DNA from: an uncultured Clostridia bacterium
GTDB lineage: Bacteria; Bacillota; Clostridia; Christensenellales; UBA1242
Length of the DNA: 9,940 bases
Assembly (NCBI GenBank): GCA_947366645.1
Contig: CANBAX010000025.1
Location: forward strand, 1 to 9,940
Direction: 5' to 3'
Position 1 is the first letter of the stretch. Each line of letters begins with the position of its first letter. The position numbers and the translations under genes were made by a program. Positions 5,588-9,940 of this stretch are shown here, piece after piece. Under the pieces are notes generated by a model. That model did no database searches, was not told where the DNA came from, and saw only the letters and a list, made by a program, of their open reading frames with translations.

Positions 5588-6367
5588 TTAAAGTAATTTT
5601 TTGTAAAGTTCAACAAACTCGTCGATGCTAAACTGCTCTGCACGCTTTCTTAATGTGTCTTGCGTCAACTTTTCTTGTAATATTTTTTTATCATAATCTC
5701 GCGAAAGATTATTAAGAAGTGTTTTTCTCCTCATTGCGAAAGCGGCTTTGATAAATTTGGAAAATTTTGCTTTATCTATGTCAGAAAACTTGTTTTTATC
5801 TATATTAATTCGCACAACTGCCGAGTCGACATTTGGCACAGGATAAAACATATTACGATTTACCTCTCGCATAATTTCTGCCTGTCCATAAAAGGCAAGC
5901 ATAACAGAAAGAACGCCGTAGTCCTTTCCACCTTCTGAGGATACTATTCTTTGCGCCACTTCTTTCTGAACCATAATTGTCATTGAAGTTAACCTCTCAC
6001 TCTCTTCCAAAAACTTGAATATCAGCGGAGTTGTGATATAGTAAGGAAGATTTGCCACCAGTTTATACCTGCCTTCAAAATGACTTTCAATATCTTCAAT
6101 ATTTGTTTTAAGGGCATCAGTAAAAACAAATTCAACATTTTTTAATTGAAGTGAATTTAGTGTATCTTCAAGCTCTCTATCTATTTCGTAACTTACCACC
6201 CTTTTAGCATATTTTGACAAACTTACGGTAAGCGCCCCTGCACCTGCACCTATCTCCAAAACTTCATCTTGTTCCTTTACACCCGCATCTCTTACAATAG
6301 CATCAAGAAGATTTTTATCTTTTAAAAAGTTTTGCCCAAACTTCTTTTTAAACTTGTGTTCCGTCAT
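5588..6367 (-). CDS. rsmA: 16S rRNA (adenine(1518)-N6/adenine(1519)-N6)-dimethyltransferase
   Basis: Complete RsmA/KsgA, 259 residues. It transfers methyl groups from S-adenosylmethionine to two adjacent adenines near the 3' end of 16S rRNA during small-subunit assembly. Visible features are the N-terminal KKKFGQNFL (7-15), SAM-binding motif I EIGAGAGALT (38-47), the acidic E61 that ends beta-2, D84, catalytic motif IV NLPYYI (106-111), YPVPNVDSAVV (175-185), and the C-terminal FAMRRKTLLNNL (210-221). NLPYYI and the last motif set it within the KsgA/Erm/Dim1 group, and the KsgA-type C-terminal domain argues against an Erm resistance enzyme. The ATG overlaps the tatD stop by 4 bp, with AGGAGG about 11 bases upstream inside tatD, so the two genes are probably translationally coupled. 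The rnmV gene often found between them is absent. Confidence 0.97.
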   Translation of the reverse strand: MTEHKFKKKFGQNFLKDKNLLDAIVRDAGVKEQDEVLEIGAGAGALTVSLSKYAKRVVSYEIDRELEDTLNSLQLKNVEFVFTDALKTNIEDIESHFEGRYKLVANLPYYITTPLIFKFLEESERLTSMTIMVQKEVAQRIVSSEGGKDYGVLSVMLAFYGQAEIMREVNRNMFYPVPNVDSAVVRINIDKNKFSDIDKAKFSKFIKAAFAMRRKTLLNNLSRDYDKKILQEKLTQDTLRKRAEQFSIDEFVELYKKLL

Positions 6368-7131
6368 ATTTTAAAAAGCCTCCTTGCATTTTCAGTTGTA
6401 GCATTTGCCACCTCTTCCACGGTTATTCCCCTCAACATTGCAATTTTTTCCGCAATAAGAGGTATATATCCGCTATGATTAAGTTTACCGCGATTAGGCT
6501 CTGGTGCAAGATAAGGACAGTCAGTTTCAAGCAAAAGTTTATCAAGCGGAATACATGGCACCACCTCTTGAAGTTTCTTACCATTTTTAAAGGTAACCAC
6601 CCCTCCCACTGAGATATGTAAGCCAAGGGCAAGTACAATGCGCGCACTCTCTAAACTTTCACTAAAGCAGTGAAAGGTGCCACCAAATTCAAGCAAAGCT
6701 TTATTCTCTTGTAAAACCTCAAGCATATCCCCCACTGCATTACGACAATGTATAACTATAGGAAGTTTTAATTTATGAGCAAGATTAAGCTGCTCTAAAA
6801 ACACCCTTTTCTGCACCTCTTTATCGGGGCAACCCTCCATATACTCAAGCCCTATTTCGCCGATAGCAACAACTTTTTTATTCTTTGCTAACTCTTCCAG
6901 TTCTTTTAAATAGTCTTTTTTTACATTCCCAGCATCTTGTGGGTGAACGCCTATTGAGGCGTATACACCATCATTGTTTTCTGCCACTTTTATCGCTTTA
7001 TATGCGGTTTCTATATCGCTTGCTGAGCAAATTATTTTTTTGACATTCATGTCACTTGCATACTGTAAAATTTCGTCAAGTAAGCCTTCAAAGCGTTCGT
7101 TATATAAATGTGCGTGAGTATCGATAAACAT
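6364..7131 (-). CDS. tatD: TatD-family metal-dependent deoxyribonuclease/hydrolase
   Basis: Complete protein of 255 residues, typical for the family. TatD proteins are cytoplasmic TIM-barrel hydrolases with two metal ions that show 3'-5' DNase activity. The metal-ligand motifs are all present: DTHAH (D4, H6, H8), GVHP (61-64), GEIGLEY with E92, HCR with H128, FHCF with H154, and ETDCPYLAPEP with D204, followed by N-H-SGY near 218-221. GEIGLEY has Glu where GEIGLDY is usual. This position is not one of the standard ligands and probably does not matter. The ATG at 7131 has AGGAG six bases upstream. It corresponds to yabD in B. subtilis, where the gene also lies near ksgA. It is the first gene of a two-gene operon with rsmA. 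Confidence 0.95.
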   Translation of the reverse strand: MFIDTHAHLYNERFEGLLDEILQYASDMNVKKIICSASDIETAYKAIKVAENNDGVYASIGVHPQDAGNVKKDYLKELEELAKNKKVVAIGEIGLEYMEGCPDKEVQKRVFLEQLNLAHKLKLPIVIHCRNAVGDMLEVLQENKALLEFGGTFHCFSESLESARIVLALGLHISVGGVVTFKNGKKLQEVVPCIPLDKLLLETDCPYLAPEPNRGKLNHSGYIPLIAEKIAMLRGITVEEVANATTENARRLFKI

Positions 7132-7137
7132 TTTCTT

Positions 7138-7178
7138 CTCCTAAAAAAATATTAGCAAATCACCGTCTTAAAAGTCAA
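7138..7178 (-). promoter_or_regulatory. Promoter and ribosome binding site of the tatD-rsmA operon
   Basis: On the minus strand there is a -35 box TTGACT (7173-7178), an 18-bp spacer and an extended -10 TGCTAATAT (hexamer TAATAT at 7149-7154). AGGAG (7138-7142) is six bases before the ATG. The predicted start lies almost at the ribosome binding site, so the leader would be only about 10 nt. Confidence 0.55.
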
Positions 7179-7200
7179 ATAAAACGCGGGTGTGCCTTCT

Positions 7201-7228
7201 TCTAATTGCTTGTCCACAAGCATATATT
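7201..7228 (+). promoter_or_regulatory. Candidate sigma-E-like promoter of spmAB
   Basis: CATATATT (7221-7228) matches the B. subtilis sigma-E -10 consensus CATAYAHT, and 13 bp upstream TCTAATT (7201-7207) fits the -35 consensus KMATATT at 5 of 7 positions. The spacer length is right for sigma-E. In B. subtilis spmAB is expressed in the mother cell under sigma-E. The predicted start falls within a base or two of the spmA ATG. An ordinary sigma-A promoter is less convincing here because TATATT lacks a -35 box at the right distance. Confidence 0.4.
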
Positions 7229-7233
7229 ACATC

Positions 7234-7800
7234 ATGAACAAAATATGGCTTTTTATGATTATAAGTTCAATGTGCTTTTTGTTGTGGTCAAGCCCTGCGA
7301 CCATTGTTTCTACTATGGTTGAAGCCTCAAGCGGGGCTTTAAAACTGTCTATAGACCTTTGCGCAGTTTATGCGGTGTGGCTTGGCGTACTTGAACTTGT
7401 GGACGCAAGCGGGCTGGGCGAAAAACTTGCCAAACTTCTTCACCCGCTTATAAAAAAACTATTTAAAATAGACAACAATGAAATTGAAAAAATGATAGCC
7501 CTTAATATGTCCGCAAATATGTTAGGCCTTGGAAATGCCGCAACACCTATGGGGATAAATGCAATGAAGGCACTTGATGACGGCTCTGGTGTCGCAAACA
7601 CAGCAATGATTATGCTTATCGTAATAAATGCGACTTCAATTCAACTCCTTCCTAGCACGGTAATTGGTCTGCGTGCTTCCGCTGGAAGCACCGCGCCCGC
7701 GGACATTATTTTTCCGACTATTATAGCCACTGCGGTAACCTCAATTTGCGGCGTATGCCTAGTAAAACTTTTCAGCAAGATTAAGCGGAGGAAAAAATGA
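7234..7800 (+). CDS. spmA: Spore maturation protein A
   Basis: 188 residues, a membrane protein of the nucleoside-recognition (Gate) domain family. Hydrophobic segments lie at about 4-20, 36-53, 123-146 and 158-180. The signature NMSANMLGLGNAATPMGINAM (91-111) is typical of SpmA and is the main evidence, backed by the adjoining spmB. In B. subtilis SpmA and SpmB are needed for full dehydration of the spore core, probably acting in the mother cell membrane around the forespore. The ATG at 7234 is chosen because MNKIWLFMI matches the family N-terminus. An in-frame GTG at 7192 would add 14 polar residues and cover the promoter. There is no clear ribosome binding site, so this may be another leaderless start. 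The tail ends in a basic KIKRRKK. Confidence 0.93.
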   Translation: MNKIWLFMIISSMCFLLWSSPATIVSTMVEASSGALKLSIDLCAVYAVWLGVLELVDASGLGEKLAKLLHPLIKKLFKIDNNEIEKMIALNMSANMLGLGNAATPMGINAMKALDDGSGVANTAMIMLIVINATSIQLLPSTVIGLRASAGSTAPADIIFPTIIATAVTSICGVCLVKLFSKIKRRKK

Positions 7801-8303
7801 GTGCCTACATTATTCCCATTCTATTTGTGGCACTATTTAGCTATTGCTACATTAAAAAAATAAACACCTATGACACTTTCGTCAAAGGTGCAAAAAAGTC
7901 AATTTCTTTGGTAGTTGACATTTTTCCATTCATCGCAACAATTATGATAGCTGTTGCACTCTTGCGCGCAAGCGGTATAACCGCTATACTTGCAGGCTTG
8001 CTTTCACCGGTATTTAACTTATTAGGCATTCCCGCTGAACTTATAGAACTGGTACTTCTCCGCCCCTTTACAGGTGCTGGCAGTTATGGCCTGCTTGAAA
8101 GTGTGCTGCTTGAGTATGGCCCTGATTCATATATTTCCCGATGTGCCTGCGTAATACTTGGGTGTAGTGAAACAATATTTTATGTAGCCACCGTTTATTT
8201 TTCTCAAACAAAAGTGAAAAAACTTTTATATGCTATTCCAGTTGCTTTAATCTGCGCCCTTGTCGGCTCGATAATCGCCTGTCTTTTATGCAAGGTTATA
8301 TAA
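7797..8303 (+). CDS. spmB: Spore maturation protein B
   Basis: 168 residues, near the family length, and also of the Gate domain family. Hydrophobic segments lie at about 2-19, 38-57, 62-78 and 145-166. The motifs LLRPFTGAGSYGLL (87-100) and GPDSYISRCACVILGCSETI (108-127), followed by FYVATVYF, match conserved SpmB regions (GPDSFIGR... and TTFYVLTVYF in relatives). It overlaps the end of spmA by 4 bp (ATGA), with GGAGG six bases before the ATG, so the pair is co-translated. Its stop codon overlaps the end of trmN6 on the other strand by 8 bp, and no strong terminator separates them. Cysteines are somewhat frequent (17, 116, 118, 123, 162, 165), and I attach no function to that. Confidence 0.93.
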   Translation: MSAYIIPILFVALFSYCYIKKINTYDTFVKGAKKSISLVVDIFPFIATIMIAVALLRASGITAILAGLLSPVFNLLGIPAELIELVLLRPFTGAGSYGLLESVLLEYGPDSYISRCACVILGCSETIFYVATVYFSQTKVKKLLYAIPVALICALVGSIIACLLCKVI

Positions 8304-9018
8304 AATTCCTCGTTTGCAATTTTTCTAAAAACTCCCCGTCCTGTTTATTAGTTACTAGATTTGGAAGGACCTTTATTCCCGCTCTGCCACCTTTGACCGC
8401 TTCAATTACAACCAACACCACCTTGCCTTTACCATTTTCGGTGAAAAACAAGGTCTTAGGTTGCAAATCATGATTTATTAAACTATGTATCAGTTCACCG
8501 CTTCTCTCTGCCGAATAAACAAGATAAAATCTTCCGCCAAATTTGAGCATATCGCTAGCCACCTTGCAAAGTTCATCAAGTTTCAAAAGCCTGTCATGCC
8601 TTGCATTTTCTCGAACTGAATTTACAATAGTTTTTTGGTTTTCCTTCATATATGGCGGGTTAGAAATAACAACATCAATTTCGGCTTTTTTTAAATATTT
8701 GTTGTAATTTTGCACCCTGTCTTCAATAATTTCTATTTTTTCTTGCAAATTGTTTAGTACTATATTTCTTTTTGCAAGGTCTGCTAATTGAGGCTCTACC
8801 TCAAAAGCTTTTATACTTTTAAACTGATTTTTTGCACTGGCAAGTAAAGATATAACACCACAGCCCGCACCTATCTCCACTGCACTTTCTTTAGGTTTTA
8901 TCTTTAAAAAATTTGCTAGTATCACACTATCCGAAGTAAAAGTATAAAGGGCTTTATTTTGTATAATTTTAAGTCCTTTACACTGCAAATCTTCAATTCT
9001 TTCATCTTTACTTATCAT
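8296..9018 (-). CDS. tRNA1(Val) (adenine(37)-N6)-methyltransferase family protein (TrmN6/YabB)
   Basis: 240 residues, a class I SAM-dependent methyltransferase. The Rossmann-fold glycine loop EIGAGCGVIS lies at 48-57, the acidic end of strand 2 at FEVEP (72-76), and the amino-methyltransferase motif NPPY at 120-123. NPPY shows that the target is an exocyclic amino group. Relatives in the YfiC/YabB group methylate A37 of tRNA-Val, but substrate choice here is inferred. The N-terminal region with YTFTSDSVILANFL fits this group. The position after ricT matches yabB in B. subtilis, with yabA missing between. The ATG lies inside the ricT 3' end (11-bp overlap) and has no ribosome binding site, so translational coupling is likely. 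The 3' end overlaps convergent spmB by 8 bp. Confidence 0.88.
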   Translation of the reverse strand: MISKDERIEDLQCKGLKIIQNKALYTFTSDSVILANFLKIKPKESAVEIGAGCGVISLLASAKNQFKSIKAFEVEPQLADLAKRNIVLNNLQEKIEIIEDRVQNYNKYLKKAEIDVVISNPPYMKENQKTIVNSVRENARHDRLLKLDELCKVASDMLKFGGRFYLVYSAERSGELIHSLINHDLQPKTLFFTENGKGKVVLVVIEAVKGGRAGIKVLPNLVTNKQDGEFLEKLQTRNFI

Positions 9019-9826
9019 TTCCGAATTTTATATCTTTAAGCTCATAATTTTTTATTTCAGTTGAGCCTTCATTTTCAAACTTAACATTAACCGTCTTTCG
9101 AAGCAAATCGCAGTAAACAACCCTGCCTTCCCCCTCTTTAGTTTTTACAAAACTGTTTATCTTTGGCATTTCTTTTAAGACTTCAACATAATAATTGTTT
9201 TCATATCCTAGGCAACACAAAAGTTTTCCACAAAGCCCACTAATACTATTCGGATTCAAAGACAGGCTTTGATTCTTTGCCATTTTTATAGAAACATGGT
9301 CATTAATTCCTAAACCTTGATGACAACAACAAGTCTTACCACAAGGTCCAATACCCCCTAAAATTCTAGAGGCATCACGTGGACCTATCTGCCTTAGTTC
9401 CACACGCATCTTATACTTTTCTGCAAGTTTTTTAACTAAGTCGCGAAAATCCACTCTATTCTCGGCGGTAAAATTAACGGTAAGTTTACTTCCGTTATAG
9501 TTGCCTTCCACCGATACCACCTTCATTTCAAGCCCACTTTTTGAAATCAACTCTTTTATTTCTGGCAGAAGTTCAGACGCTTTTCTGTCATTTAAAAAAG
9601 CCTCTTCAACCTCTTCACTCGTCGCAATTTTCAACACGTTTTTTAAAGAATCTTGAAGAGTTGCTCCGTCAACCTCTTCCTTTTCTTTTACAATTTTAAC
9701 TATGTCCTTTCCTTTTTCCGTGTCTACAATGACATAATCGCCTTTTTTAATTTCCAACCCATTAGGGCTGAAGTAGTAGTCATTGTTTCCATGCAAAAAC
9801 CTTGCACTAACAACCTCTATCTGCAT
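9008..9826 (-). CDS. ricT: PSP1-domain regulatory protein RicT (YaaT)
   Basis: 272 residues, the usual length of this family. The conserved C-terminal PSP1 half spans about 60-230. The signature GGIGPCGKTCCC (157-168) and SGLCGKLLCCLGYE (196-209) supply the clustered cysteines C162, C166-C168, C199, C204 and C205. In B. subtilis RicT forms a complex with RicA (YmcA) and RicF (YlbF) that carries [4Fe-4S] clusters and promotes RNase Y-dependent RNA maturation, affecting sporulation, competence and biofilm formation. The cysteine pattern is intact, so iron-sulfur binding is plausible here. RicA and RicF are not in the window. The ATG at 9826 has GGAGG (9837-9841) 10 bases upstream and overlaps the end of the upstream gene, as in the holB-yaaT order of B. 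subtilis. Confidence 0.94.
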   Translation of the reverse strand: MQIEVVSARFLHGNNDYYFSPNGLEIKKGDYVIVDTEKGKDIVKIVKEKEEVDGATLQDSLKNVLKIATSEEVEEAFLNDRKASELLPEIKELISKSGLEMKVVSVEGNYNGSKLTVNFTAENRVDFRDLVKKLAEKYKMRVELRQIGPRDASRILGGIGPCGKTCCCHQGLGINDHVSIKMAKNQSLSLNPNSISGLCGKLLCCLGYENNYYVEVLKEMPKINSFVKTKEGEGRVVYCDLLRKTVNVKFENEGSTEIKNYELKDIKFGNDK

Positions 9827-9940
9827 ATGTATTTAACCTCCAATATATTGAGTAGTAAATTTTCTAGTGCCAATGTAAAATTGACATTAAACTGCTTTTC
9901 TTTGTTTGCCTTATCAATAAGCCCTGCAATTTCACATTGC
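9817..9940 (-). CDS. holB: 3' end of a gene upstream of ricT, probably DNA polymerase III delta-prime subunit (holB)
   Basis: An open frame enters from the right edge and ends at a stop codon at 9817-9819, overlapping the ricT start by 10 bp. The visible 40 residues include IDKANKEKQFNVNFTLALEN, followed by LLLNILEVKYICR. This looks like the helical C-terminal collar domain of a clamp-loader subunit. In B. subtilis holB directly precedes yaaT (ricT). The assignment rests mostly on gene order and the pattern of helical Leu and Asn residues, since no AAA+ motif is in view. The ricT ribosome binding site lies within its last codons, so the two genes are probably coupled. Confidence 0.6.
   Translation of the reverse strand, partial: QCEIAGLIDKANKEKQFNVNFTLALENLLLNILEVKYICR

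Noticed and set aside
5588..6367. Erm-type macrolide resistance methyltransferase
   Set aside because: The KsgA-type FAMRRKTLLNNL C-terminal motif and the coupling to tatD point to housekeeping RsmA.
7192..7233. Upstream GTG start for spmA
   Set aside because: It lacks a ribosome binding site, would overlap the promoter and adds residues not typical of the SpmA N-terminus.
8289..8325. Possible terminator TGCAA...TTGCA followed by ATTTTTCT after spmB
   Set aside because: The stem is only about 5 bp with a loop of about 20 bases, too weak to call a terminator.

Overview
The window is AT-rich DNA from what looks like a Clostridia-type member of the Bacillota (Firmicutes). Three things point that way: a holB-ricT-trmN6 cluster resembling the Bacillus subtilis holB-yaaT-yabA-yabB region, a spmA-spmB spore-maturation pair, and strong AGGAGG-type ribosome binding sites. 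Nearly all genes are housekeeping genes on the minus strand. Only spmAB lies on the plus strand.

Layout from low to high coordinates: (1) 1-2576 is a nucleotide excision repair block. It holds the first 29 codons of uvrA (running off the left edge), an unrecognised 121-residue gene with its own promoter and terminator, and complete uvrB, all on the minus strand. uvrA and uvrB both have a TATAAT hexamer exactly six bases before the ATG, which suggests leaderless mRNAs. (2) 2600-5590 is an island holding one gene for an 814-residue multi-spanning membrane protein. It resembles the VirB6/TrbL channel subunit of conjugative type IV secretion systems. It has its own promoter, GTG start with strong ribosome binding site, and terminator. 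It is bracketed by inverted copies of a GTCATTTCGACC...GGAGAAATCTAG repeat, and each copy adjoins a tandem array of related short repeats (31-bp period on the left, about 23-bp on the right). No other transfer, mating or integrase gene is present. (3) 5588-7131 is a tatD-rsmA operon with a 4-bp overlap. (4) 7234-8303 is spmA-spmB, divergent from tatD, behind a candidate sigma-E-like promoter. (5) 8296-9940 is trmN6, ricT and the 3' end of a gene placed as holB, all overlapping on the minus strand and converging on spmB with an 8-bp overlap.

How the genes fit together: UvrA and UvrB locate DNA damage for excision. TatD is a metal-dependent deoxyribonuclease-family hydrolase. RsmA and TrmN6 methylate adenines in 16S rRNA and tRNA respectively. 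RicT belongs to the PSP1 family, which in B. subtilis affects RNA maturation and development. HolB is the clamp-loader delta-prime subunit. SpmA and SpmB are membrane proteins linked to spore core dehydration. The arrangement is a shortened form of the Bacillus region: yabA, metS and rnmV are missing from their usual places, and spmAB lies between the two blocks.

The parts least explained by known gene families are the solitary VirB6-like gene in its mirrored repeat frame, the small unknown gene between uvrB and uvrA, and the leaderless-looking starts. No tRNA, rRNA or CRISPR array was seen.
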